Below are positions 1 to 6,733 of a DNA stretch of 28,015 bases, in pieces; within the stretch, counting starts at the first letter, position 1, and each line of letters opens with the position of its first letter. The stretch is from DAOSEK01 sp035363095. GTDB taxonomy: Archaea > Nanobdellota > Nanobdellia > Woesearchaeales > UBA119. The stretch lies in assembly GCA_035363095.1 (NCBI GenBank), contig DAOSEK010000013.1, forward strand, positions 1 to 28,015, given 5' to 3'. A program made the translations under genes and the position numbers. Under the pieces are notes generated by a model, which was not told where the DNA came from, searched no databases, and saw only the letters and a program-made list of their open reading frames with translations.

Positions 1-1
1 C

Positions 2-871
2 GAAATAATCCCTAATTTAATTGCACCAGAAATACTAGGGTTCGAAAATCTTAAAAAAGCAATTGCAATACAATTGCTATCAAAGGAGCGAATCCACATA
101 TTATTACTAGGCGACCCTTCTACGGGAAAAACTGACCTCATAAGAGCTGCATACGAACTATCTCCAATAGGTAGCTTTGGTCTTGGTTCAGGGATAAGTG
201 GTGTAGGACTTTCCATGTCTATATCTGGAAAAGAAGTAATCAAAGGACTTTTGCCTTTAGCAAATAAAGGAATCTGTGCAATAGATGAATTAAACCTAAT
301 AAAACAAGACGACCTAGGCTCATTATACAATGCCATGGAAAAAGGATTTGTATCATATGATAAAGGTAATACCCATAAAACCCTTGATGCTGATGTAAGA
401 GTGATTGCAACTGCAAATCCTAAGGGCAAGATCTTTGTAGGAAAAGACATAAAATACCTAAGAACTCAAGTAAAATTTGACCCTGCACTTTTGTCTCGAT
501 TTCACCTAATATCCATCATAAGAAGGCCAAAACCTGAAGAATTTGCAAAAATCGCATCATCCCTAGCCTCTGGGAAATCAATAACCTTATCTCAAAAAGA
601 CAAAAACTTCATAAAAGGCTTTATAGACTTCGCAAAAGATATACAAGTAGATTTTCCAAGCAATCTTGAAGGAGAAATTGAGAAATTTGCAAAAGAAATC
701 CGAGAAAAAGAAGACAGCATGGTAATTGATTCCTCCCCAAGACAAGTAATCGGAGTAATCAGAATGGCAAAAGCCCTTGCAAGAATGCGTCTCTCAAATA
801 ACGTATCACCTCTAGACCTCTCAAACTCAATAGAGCTCTTCAAATCAATAATGATTGAACATGAGAATTAA
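2..871 (+). CDS. mcm: MCM-family AAA+ helicase, 5' truncated by window edge
   Basis: The reading frame is open from base 2, so the gene starts outside the window; about 289 C-terminal residues are visible. They form the AAA+ core and lid of an MCM-type ATPase. A Walker A loop GDPSTGKT is followed by a Walker B stretch ICAIDEL, a sensor-1 ATANP and the arginine-finger motif LLSRF. A C-terminal helical region contains SPRQ...ARMRLS, typical of the MCM lid. Such proteins unwind DNA at archaeal origins as hexamers. An in-frame TTG near base 74 is internal, because the MCM-like sequence IAPEILGFENLKKAIA precedes it. The sequence is divergent (ELN rather than EFD after Walker B), so it could be an MCM paralogue rather than the replicative copy. 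It ends about 250 nt before the Era-like GTPase operon. Confidence 0.8.
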   Translation, partial: EIIPNLIAPEILGFENLKKAIAIQLLSKERIHILLLGDPSTGKTDLIRAAYELSPIGSFGLGSGISGVGLSMSISGKEVIKGLLPLANKGICAIDELNLIKQDDLGSLYNAMEKGFVSYDKGNTHKTLDADVRVIATANPKGKIFVGKDIKYLRTQVKFDPALLSRFHLISIIRRPKPEEFAKIASSLASGKSITLSQKDKNFIKGFIDFAKDIQVDFPSNLEGEIEKFAKEIREKEDSMVIDSSPRQVIGVIRMAKALARMRLSNNVSPLDLSNSIELFKSIMIEHEN

Positions 872-1091
872 CAAAAAATAACTAACAAAAATTTTCAAAA
901 CCCCTTAACCCCTTCATAACTAACTCAATAAATTACTAACTCACTCACTGAATTACTCACTAACATTTAGGATGAATTTTTATGAGCCATCTTCCCATCA
1001 AGCCTTCTTCCCATTAATTAACCCTATTTATTTTCTAAAAAAGGGGTATAACATTCTATTTTGTCTAAACAATAAATTCACTTTTGGAAAG
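872..1091. other. Non-coding gap between mcm and the GTPase operon
   Basis: I see no coding potential here. Around 915-965 there is a loose, imperfect run of ACTAACTCA-like units with a period near 20 nt. Two short G-run motifs are present: AAGGGGT on the minus strand near 918 and AAAGGGGT on the plus strand near 1040. They resemble only the G-string half of an origin recognition box and lack the dyad half, so I do not call an origin. Confidence 0.4.
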
Positions 1092-1102
1092 TTTTATAAA
1101 TA
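1092..1102 (+). promoter_or_regulatory. TATA box for the Era-like GTPase operon
   Basis: TTTTATAAATA is centred about 26 nt before the ATG at 1123. This archaeal TATA spacing predicts a transcript starting at or next to the ATG, a leaderless mRNA. No Shine-Dalgarno sequence precedes the start. Confidence 0.7.
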
Positions 1103-1122
1103 ATATCAAAAACTAAAAACAC

Positions 1123-1755
1123 ATGGATTTTGGAATTAAGCGCTTTTTCACAAAGCTATTCAATAACCTTTTTCGCAAGAAAAAACATCGAAAACTTGGA
1201 CTGTATGGTCCTCCCAATGGAGGAAAAACCACCCTTGCAAACAGGATATGTATGGATTGGCTAGGTGAAGAGATGGGCACAGTATCAAGTGTTGCTCATG
1301 AAACAAGAGAAATCCAGATTAAGGAACAAATAAATATCAAATCGGGAAATAAAGAAATTTCTTTTAACTTGGTAGATACCCCTGGGATCGCTACGAAAAT
1401 TGATTATGAAGACTTCTTAAAATCAGGTCTATCTGAGGAAGAATCAAAATCAAGGGCCAAAGAAGCAACAAAAGGCGTAATAGATGCAATAAAATGGCTT
1501 GAACAAATAGAAGCAGTAGTAATAGTCCTAGATTCAACAAAAGACCCCTATGACCAAGTAAACATAACAATAATTGGAAATCTTCAGGCAAGAAACATTC
1601 CAATACTCATTGCTGCCAATAAGATTGATTTGAAAAAATCAGATGTAGAAAGAATAAAAGCAGCATTTCCTCAATACGAAGTAATAGGTATCTCTGCAAA
1701 AAAAGGGGACAATATTGATGATTTTTATAAGAGTTTAGCTAAATTATTAAAGTAA
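1123..1755 (+). CDS. arvA: Era-like small GTPase (OapA/ArvA family)
   Basis: This 210-residue GTPase is the first gene of a three-gene operon. The G motifs are in order: P-loop GPPNGGKTT at 29-37, DTPG at 85-88, NKID at 166-169 and SAK at 191-193. Residues 1-24 are rich in Phe, Leu and basic residues and could form an amphipathic, membrane-binding helix. The next two genes encode DUF2073 and zinc-ribbon proteins. In haloarchaea this gene order is the origin-associated oapABC set, renamed arvABC because the GTPase drives extracellular vesicle formation. Family assignment rests on motifs plus gene order; a vesicle role in this organism is inference. The start is fixed by the leaderless TATA spacing. 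The gene ends directly before the downstream frame. Confidence 0.85.
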   Translation: MDFGIKRFFTKLFNNLFRKKKHRKLGLYGPPNGGKTTLANRICMDWLGEEMGTVSSVAHETREIQIKEQINIKSGNKEISFNLVDTPGIATKIDYEDFLKSGLSEEESKSRAKEATKGVIDAIKWLEQIEAVVIVLDSTKDPYDQVNITIIGNLQARNIPILIAANKIDLKKSDVERIKAAFPQYEVIGISAKKGDNIDDFYKSLAKLLK

Positions 1756-1770
1756 GTGGTCGAAAAAAAA

Positions 1771-2166
1771 ATGCTAACATTAGAAATACTTCCATACTCG
1801 GAGATTGAAGAATTAAGCTCAGTTGGTAGGATACGAAAAATACTAACCATTGCAAAAGAAGACAAAATCGTGTTAATCCAAGGAAGACTAACCAAAGAAG
1901 AAGAAGCAGAGCTAATAAAAGTCACCATGGAAGAGATAAATAAGGACTTTAAAGGAATAGAACTGGCAGTATTATATCCAAACTCACAAAAACCAAAAAA
2001 ATTAATGGATAAGGTTAAAAACTCCATAGCAAACATTATACTTGGCAACTCACAAGGGCTAACAATAGTGGGTCCTGCAAATATAATCAAGGAGATCAAA
2101 AAAGATCCAAACAAAATACAGTTATTTACCTCAGAATCTCCAACAAAACCTAAAAGAAAGAAATAA
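1771..2166 (+). CDS. arvB: DUF2073 protein (OapB/ArvB family)
   Basis: A soluble 131-residue protein in the middle of the GTPase operon. The N-terminus (LTLEILPYSEIEELSSVGRIRKIL) and length match the archaeal DUF2073 family, which is almost always encoded between an Era-like GTPase and a zinc-ribbon protein. No catalytic motif is known or visible; the C-terminus is basic (PTKPKRKK). The same frame also opens with a GTG at 1756, abutting the TAA of the GTPase gene, which would add five residues (MVEKK). I prefer the ATG at 1771 because the family-like sequence begins there, but either start would give tight translational coupling. The family's role in vesicle formation is known only from haloarchaeal homologues. 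Confidence 0.8.
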   Translation: MLTLEILPYSEIEELSSVGRIRKILTIAKEDKIVLIQGRLTKEEEAELIKVTMEEINKDFKGIELAVLYPNSQKPKKLMDKVKNSIANIILGNSQGLTIVGPANIIKEIKKDPNKIQLFTSESPTKPKRKK

Positions 2167-2168
2167 AA

Positions 2169-2564
2169 ATGCCACACCAATGCGTCAGATGCGGAGCAAT
2201 GTACGATGATGGCTCCGAAGTGATTCTTAAAGGATGCGCTAGTTGTGGCTCAAGACTTTTCTTTTATATAAAGCAAAATCGTTTAGAAGAATTAAAAAAC
2301 TTTCAAAGTAACCTAAGCGATGTTGATAAAAAACAAATAGAAGAAGATATTCTTGACTTAATAGGTCAAGAGGGAGTAAAAGATACTTCAATAGTTTTAG
2401 ATATTGAAGCAATAAGAGTTCCAAAACCTGGTTCTTATGAGATAGATATTGTCAGGCTTTTTAAAGGTGACCCTATCATCTATAAACTTGAAGAAGGCAA
2501 GTACTTCATAGACGTTGCTGAAAGCCTTAAAAGAGCAAGGGAAAAAGATAAAGAAAAAGAATAA
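2169..2564 (+). CDS. arvC: Zinc-ribbon protein, DUF2072 (OapC/ArvC family)
   Basis: This 131-residue protein is the last gene of the operon, starting two bases after the previous stop. The N-terminus carries a zinc ribbon with paired cysteines, CVRCGAMYDDG then CASCGSR (Cys5, Cys8, Cys23, Cys26). After a charged linker, residues about 75-120 form a compact domain containing VPKPGSYEIDIVRLFKGDPI, which is characteristic of the archaeal DUF2072 zinc-ribbon family. The C-terminal tail is Lys/Glu-rich. Together with the GTPase and DUF2073 protein it completes the OapABC/ArvABC arrangement. Biochemical function is unknown; metal binding is predicted from the cysteine spacing. Confidence 0.85.
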   Translation: MPHQCVRCGAMYDDGSEVILKGCASCGSRLFFYIKQNRLEELKNFQSNLSDVDKKQIEEDILDLIGQEGVKDTSIVLDIEAIRVPKPGSYEIDIVRLFKGDPIIYKLEEGKYFIDVAESLKRAREKDKEKE

Positions 2565-2616
2565 AAATACGAACAAACCCTTATCTTTTATACAAATAAA
2601 AATAAAATAAGAAAAG

Positions 2617-2691
2617 TGGGACCGCCGGGATTTGAACCCGGGTTGCCAACACCCCAAGCTGGTATGATAGTCCAAGCTACACTACGGTCCC
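2617..2691 (-). tRNA. tRNA-Pro (anticodon GGG)
   Basis: Read on the minus strand, the 7-bp acceptor stem is GGGACCG/CGGTCCC. The anticodon stem is CCAGC/GTTGG with loop TTGGGGT, giving anticodon GGG (Pro). The T arm contains GGTTCAAATCC. The discriminator base is A, at 2617. CCA is not encoded and no intron is present. A T-rich stretch follows the 3' end and could serve as terminator. Confidence 0.95.
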
Positions 2692-3082
2692 TGCTAGCTT
2701 TTTTTGATTAATACCTCTATTAATGCTTCTTCATACATTTTTTTTTCAAACATATCTCTTCAAACATATCTCATTAATGGGGCTAAAACTTGCTAAAAAC
2801 TTAATTGATAATCTGACAACTTAATTTATATGCCATTTGGCAAAATAACGCGCTATTTATACTTTTCTACTAAATATTTTCCAGATTAATATCAAATGTT
2901 TCTTGTCCTATTCTAAAAACAACCATCATTTAGAGATTACTATCTTTTACAAATAAAAAATCTTTATCCCTGAAAACCTGAAGTATCTTACCAATAGTTG
3001 AAAAGTTATTTATCCATTATTCGGTATTTATTGGTCTAGCTTACTTAATTCACCTCTTTTTTTATTGGTATACCTTCTTTAA
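2692..3082. other. Non-coding gap with a 14-bp tandem duplication
   Basis: No gene is visible. Bases 2746-2773 hold two tandem copies of TCAAACATATCTC(T/A). Bases 2707-2724 form the inverted repeat ATTAATA-CCTC-TATTAAT just upstream of the minus-strand tRNA-Pro, where a TATA element would be expected. The rest is AT-rich sequence without structure I can interpret. Confidence 0.4.
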
Positions 3083-3220
3083 TTAATAGAAAAGGATACC
3101 TCGTGTTTAAACACGAGGACTTGGTACGCTTTTTTGTAATCAACAACCTCGCTTCAATACAGCGCATGCTTTTATATTACCAACATACCTCGCCCTTTAG
3201 GGTGAGGTTGTTGATTTATC
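3083..3220 (+). repeat. Modular palindromic repeat, copy A (modules 1 and 2)
   Basis: Module 1 (3083-3140) contains a perfect 20-bp palindrome, CCTCGTGTTTAAACACGAGG, at 3099-3118, then a T6 run. Module 2 (3138-3216) is bounded by 13-bp inverted repeats AATCAACAACCTC and GAGGTTGTTGATT. It holds two inner hairpins, CGCT/AGCG at 3150-3164 and CCTCGCCC/GGGTGAGG at 3188-3207, plus a GCATGC followed by the TATA-like CTTTTATATT. Module 1 matches copy B (6190-6247) over about 58 nt with two mismatches by eye. Related segments lie near 8690, 13353 and 20945. It is non-coding and of unknown function. Confidence 0.85.
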
Positions 3221-3423
3221 TCTTAACACATATCCAAAAATCAAAATATGAAAAAAAGATCAGGATTTCTCCAAGTAAATAATACAAAACAAATTATGAA
3301 AATTAAATAATTAATCTTTACTCATTATTCCCATTTTTATTCTTTAATCTTTTAACACTCCTCAAATATTTAAAAAATATTAAAAATCTATCCTACGATA
3401 AAGATTAATAGCTAATAATAATG

Positions 3424-3433
3424 TTTTTATACT
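3424..3433 (+). promoter_or_regulatory. TATA box for rad50
   Basis: TTTTTATACT is centred about 26 nt before the ATG at 3455, the leaderless spacing. No Shine-Dalgarno sequence is present. Confidence 0.6.
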
Positions 3434-3454
3434 CTAAACAAATCCTAGAAAATA

Positions 3455-5905
3455 ATGATAATAAAACGCTTAGTGTTAAAAAATATCAGAAGTTATACAC
3501 GTTGTAATATTGAGTTTCCTAAAGGAAAATTGCTGTTATCAGGAGATATTGGTGCAGGCAAATCTACAATTCTTTACTGTGTGGAATTTGCATTATTTGG
3601 AATAATGAAAGGAATGATATCAGGTTCAGGACTCTTAAGAAATGGCTCAACACAAGGAAGTGTGGAATTATACTTTGAATGTAACGAAAAAGACTATATC
3701 ATAAAACGTTCAATCAAAAGAAAATCAAAAACAACAAGCCAAGAAAACGGGTATATAATCTCTCAAGGAATAAAATATGACTTGTCGCCCATTGAGTTAA
3801 AATCAAAAATACTTGAAATCTTAGGTTATCCAAAAGATTTTCTCACTAAACACAAATCTCTTATCTTTAGATACAGTGTTTATACCCCCCAAGAGGAAAT
3901 GAGACAAATAATCTATATGAACCCTGATGAAAGAAGAACAATTCTAAGAGGAATATTTCAATTAGAAAAATACAGCTTAATTAAAGAAAATTCCCAAAAA
4001 TTTTCAAAAGAACTAAGGGAAAAAAGAAAGATTTTAGAAGGCTCTTTTCAAGATCTAGAAGAAAAGCAAAAAAAATTAAAAGAGCACGAAACTCAAAAAG
4101 AAAATCTAAAAAAACAATTATCCAAATCTTCAATCCTATTAGAATCATTATCAAAACAAAAAAAAGATGTAGACGAAAAAGAAGATAAATTAAAACATAC
4201 AAAAGAGCAAATTCAAAAAAATCTTGCCTTGTATAATCAATCAAAACTTTCACTAGATTCATCCCAAAAAAAACTAAATGAACTAATACTTTCAAAAAAA
4301 GAACAATTAAAAGAAACCGAATTACTCAAATCTGCAATAGAAAAAGAACAAAACACATCACAAAATGAAGAAGAGATAAAGCACACCATATCTCAAAAAG
4401 AAGCGTTATTAAACGACTATCTATCTAAAAAAAATATAATCCAAAAAAATATAGAATCTATCGGATCATTAGAAAAAGAAATTTCTGTTTCTATCAAATC
4501 AAAAGAATCTTTAACGGATAAAATAACAAAAATAAATGCACTCTATAACAAATCTAAAACCGAATTAAAAGACCAAGAACAGCTACAAAATCAAATAAAT
4601 AAACTTAATCTAAAGCGCGATTTGTTAGTCTCTCAGATATCTTCTTTAAAAGAATCAATATTAACTTCAAGCTCATTTATCCAAAACCTTGAATCTCTAA
4701 AAGAATGTCCAACTTGTAAACAGCAAGTAAATATATCGCATAAAAACCAAATAAAAACTGATGAAACAAAAAAGCAATATGATCTAAAAAAGTCTTTGGA
4801 AAAAGCTCAATTAGAACTAGATTCGCTTCAACTACAAATTACAAAAACATCTGAAGAATTAAAAATTCAAATTGAAACAAATTACCTAATAGAATCATTA
4901 AAAAATCAACTTAATCTATTATCTTCACAACTCCAAGAAAAAGAATCTCAAATAAAAGAACTTCTCAAAAAGTCCAACGAACTCAAAACTGAAAATACCT
5001 CACTTTCAAGCTCAGTAATAATAAACGAACAAAAAGAAAAAGACACAATAAGCTCACTCAAATCAACACTTGAAAAAATACAATTATTAAAACTAAAAAA
5101 AGAGCAATTCCAAAGTAAAATCAGCAATTTAGCACAGCTTGAAAGTTCAATCGTCTTCCTAATTGAATCAAAAAAATCTCTAGAAGAGAATCTTAGCGCC
5201 TTTTCAAAAGAGCTAGAAACCTTAAAAAGTATAGAAAAAGAGCTCTCCTCACAAAAAGAAATATTTGAATCAATAAAAGCAAAATATGAACACGCAAAAA
5301 ATGAAGAGCTATTAACTAGATCCCAAAAAGAGATGCTTCAAAAAACCATTGAAGAACTTCAACAAGAAATATCCCACAAAATCTCAAATAAAGAAAAATC
5401 AATAAAACTAATCTCTCTTGAAGACTACTTTTCAAAATACATCCCTTCACTTTCAGAACTCATTGAATCGCATCTATTCTCAAGTATCCTAAAAGATTTC
5501 AAAGAGCACTTCGAGCATTGGTTTTCAGACCTTATTGACTCTGAATCCATCTTTGCAACAATTGATGACACTTTCTCCCCAACAATAACCATCGATGGAT
5601 ATGATACTGATATTCAAAACCTATCTGGCGGAGAAAAAACTTGCATTGCTCTTGCCTATCGCTTAGCTTTAAATAAAGTAATAAACGATGTAGTCTCTTC
5701 AATAAACACAAAAGACTTACTAATCCTTGATGAACCAACAGACGGGTTCTCTTCTGAGCAACTCGACAGAGTCAGAGATGTATTGGACACCTTGGGATTA
5801 AAGCAAATAATAATAGTTAGCCACGAAGCAAAAATGGAAAGTTTCGTTGATTCAATAATACGGATAAGCAAAAATGAAGGAGAAAGCCAAATAATAACTT
5901 TGTAA
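3455..5905 (+). CDS. rad50: Rad50 DNA double-strand break repair ATPase
   Basis: An 816-residue SMC-like ATPase that, with Mre11, binds and processes DNA ends. The N-terminal half-domain has Walker A GDIGAGKS at about 30-37. Two long Lys/Glu/Ser-rich coiled coils flank a zinc hook, CPTC, at Cys418 and Cys421. The C-terminal half-domain has the signature LSGGE at 723-727 and Walker B LLILDEPTDGFS with Asp759 and Glu760. The length is slightly below the usual archaeal Rad50 (about 850-900 residues), mainly through a shorter coil. The usual partners mre11, herA and nurA are not adjacent: the upstream neighbour is a repeat-filled gap and the downstream gene is a thioredoxin. The start is supported by the TATA spacing. 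Confidence 0.95.
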   Translation: MIIKRLVLKNIRSYTRCNIEFPKGKLLLSGDIGAGKSTILYCVEFALFGIMKGMISGSGLLRNGSTQGSVELYFECNEKDYIIKRSIKRKSKTTSQENGYIISQGIKYDLSPIELKSKILEILGYPKDFLTKHKSLIFRYSVYTPQEEMRQIIYMNPDERRTILRGIFQLEKYSLIKENSQKFSKELREKRKILEGSFQDLEEKQKKLKEHETQKENLKKQLSKSSILLESLSKQKKDVDEKEDKLKHTKEQIQKNLALYNQSKLSLDSSQKKLNELILSKKEQLKETELLKSAIEKEQNTSQNEEEIKHTISQKEALLNDYLSKKNIIQKNIESIGSLEKEISVSIKSKESLTDKITKINALYNKSKTELKDQEQLQNQINKLNLKRDLLVSQISSLKESILTSSSFIQNLESLKECPTCKQQVNISHKNQIKTDETKKQYDLKKSLEKAQLELDSLQLQITKTSEELKIQIETNYLIESLKNQLNLLSSQLQEKESQIKELLKKSNELKTENTSLSSSVIINEQKEKDTISSLKSTLEKIQLLKLKKEQFQSKISNLAQLESSIVFLIESKKSLEENLSAFSKELETLKSIEKELSSQKEIFESIKAKYEHAKNEELLTRSQKEMLQKTIEELQQEISHKISNKEKSIKLISLEDYFSKYIPSLSELIESHLFSSILKDFKEHFEHWFSDLIDSESIFATIDDTFSPTITIDGYDTDIQNLSGGEKTCIALAYRLALNKVINDVVSSINTKDLLILDEPTDGFSSEQLDRVRDVLDTLGLKQIIIVSHEAKMESFVDSIIRISKNEGESQIITL

Positions 5906-5993
5906 TAGTATATCCAAACAATAACCATCATCCAATATATTTGCAATAATCATTAAACAATATTAGTTTGGCAATGTTAATATGCTCACGCCA

Positions 5994-6060
5994 TTACTCC
6001 TACTACTACTACTACTACTACTAATACTACCACTGCTACCACCACCAACATCATCATCCC
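5994..6060 (+). repeat. CTA trinucleotide microsatellite and degenerate triplet run
   Basis: Eight perfect CTA units lie at 6000-6023, then the run decays into CTA/CCA/TCA triplets up to about 6060. It lies in non-coding DNA between rad50 and repeat copy B. A 34-codon frame from ATG 5982 to TAA 6089 reads through it as poly-Leu, but nothing else supports a gene. Confidence 0.75.
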
Positions 6061-6180
6061 AATTATTCCAATCACAAAAATTATACTAATTACATTGTAA
6101 TCATACTTTAAGGATGATACCATCCGATTTTAGAATTATAACATCCTATAATGAATATAATGAATTTATAATGACCCCTG

Positions 6181-6464
6181 ATCAAATCATTAATAGAAAA
6201 GGATACCTCGTGTTTAAACACGAGGACGTTGTACGCTTTTTTGTAATGAAAAACCTCGGCATAAATGCCGAGGTATCTTTAGGATAGTTGAGGTTAATCC
6301 TTGCATGAATCCGTCTATTCTTACTTTGGCTTGAAATGCCAAAGTATGCGAAATGATGCTGGATTTCATGAAATCTACAACCTCGCTTTAATACAGCGCA
6401 TGCTTTTATATTACCAACATCCCTCACCCTTTAGGGCGAAGTTGTTGAGTTAATCAAATCATTA
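6181..6464 (+). repeat. Modular palindromic repeat, copy B, with flanking 12-bp direct repeats
   Basis: This is the most complete copy, with order module 1, module 3, module 2. Module 1 (6190-6247) carries the 20-bp palindrome at 6206-6225. Module 3 (about 6248-6375) carries CCTCGGCATAAATGCCGAGG at 6254-6273, the hairpin ACTTTGGC/GCCAAAGT at 6323-6345 and GATTTCATGAAATC at 6362-6375. Module 2 (about 6376-6448) repeats the copy A module. The block is flanked by exact 12-bp direct repeats ATCAAATCATTA at 6181-6192 and 6453-6464, as expected of a target-site duplication. There is no credible ORF inside, so it would be a non-autonomous element if mobile. Confidence 0.8.
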
Positions 6465-6547
6465 TATCCTAAGAAGATAAATTAATTTTGAATGTATGAG
6501 AAAAATACAGGTGATAACAAGTGATTGTGATAAAAAATCAACACAGA

Positions 6548-6598
6548 TTTCACAATCCCAAAACATTTTTAAATGTGTTGTGAAACCCAAATTCACAA
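6548..6598 (+). promoter_or_regulatory. Candidate trx promoter with inverted-repeat operator
   Basis: A TATA-like TTTTTAAAT at 6566-6574 sits between TTTCACAA (6548-6555) and its complement TTGTGAAA (6578-6585); a further TTCACAA lies at 6592-6598. TTGTGAA/TTCACAA also forms a 7-bp inverted repeat around a 7-nt loop. With TATA-to-start spacing near 26, transcription would begin near 6596, so the motifs bracket the TATA box and start site, positions used by archaeal regulators. Another TTCACAA is near 6668. The regulator is unknown. Confidence 0.45.
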
Positions 6599-6733
6599 CC
6601 ATCCCCTTAATGAATCCCTTCCTTCTTAAAGAAGGTCTTAACGATTAAATTATCAAAATAATATGCACTTCACAAAATCACTACTGAAAAACAAAACTCA
6701 ACAATTATTTTATTAAAATGACAAGGTGATAAA

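Noticed and set aside
900..1060. Replication origin next to mcm based on AAGGGGT motifs
   Set aside because: Only the G-string halves are present; the TCC-NNN-GGA dyad and AAAC are absent, unlike the full box at 22108.
2397..2675. 92-codon minus-strand frame overlapping the zinc-ribbon gene and tRNA-Pro
   Set aside because: Antisense to a well-supported gene and running through a tRNA; a shadow frame.
2820..2840. Short hairpin TGCCATTTGGCA as a riboswitch or tRNA relic
   Set aside because: Only a 4-5 bp stem with no conserved surroundings; expected by chance in this gap.
3099..3135. Module 1 palindrome plus T6 as an intrinsic terminator
   Set aside because: The T run starts about 11 nt after the hairpin, no gene ends just upstream in copy A, and the unit is clearly a dispersed repeat.
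3083..3220. CRISPR array from repeated hairpins
   Set aside because: Copies are scattered and modular, without regular spacers, a leader or cas genes.
5656..5946. 96-codon minus-strand frame over the rad50 3' end
   Set aside because: Antisense to the conserved Walker B region; low-complexity translation with no start signals.
5982..6089. 34-codon frame through the CTA microsatellite, poly-Leu like a signal peptide
   Set aside because: Low complexity fully explains it; no downstream mature region, Shine-Dalgarno sequence or correctly spaced TATA box.
6111..6181. Possible C/D box small RNA (ATGATAC near 6114 and CTGA near 6178)
   Set aside because: The C-like box deviates from RTGATGA, there is no internal C'/D' pair and no guide I can match to rRNA or tRNA.
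6182..6427. 81-codon minus-strand frame spanning repeat copy B
   Set aside because: It is made wholly of palindromic repeat sequence, is not kept open in copies A or E, and its translation resembles no protein family. It is a chance frame.
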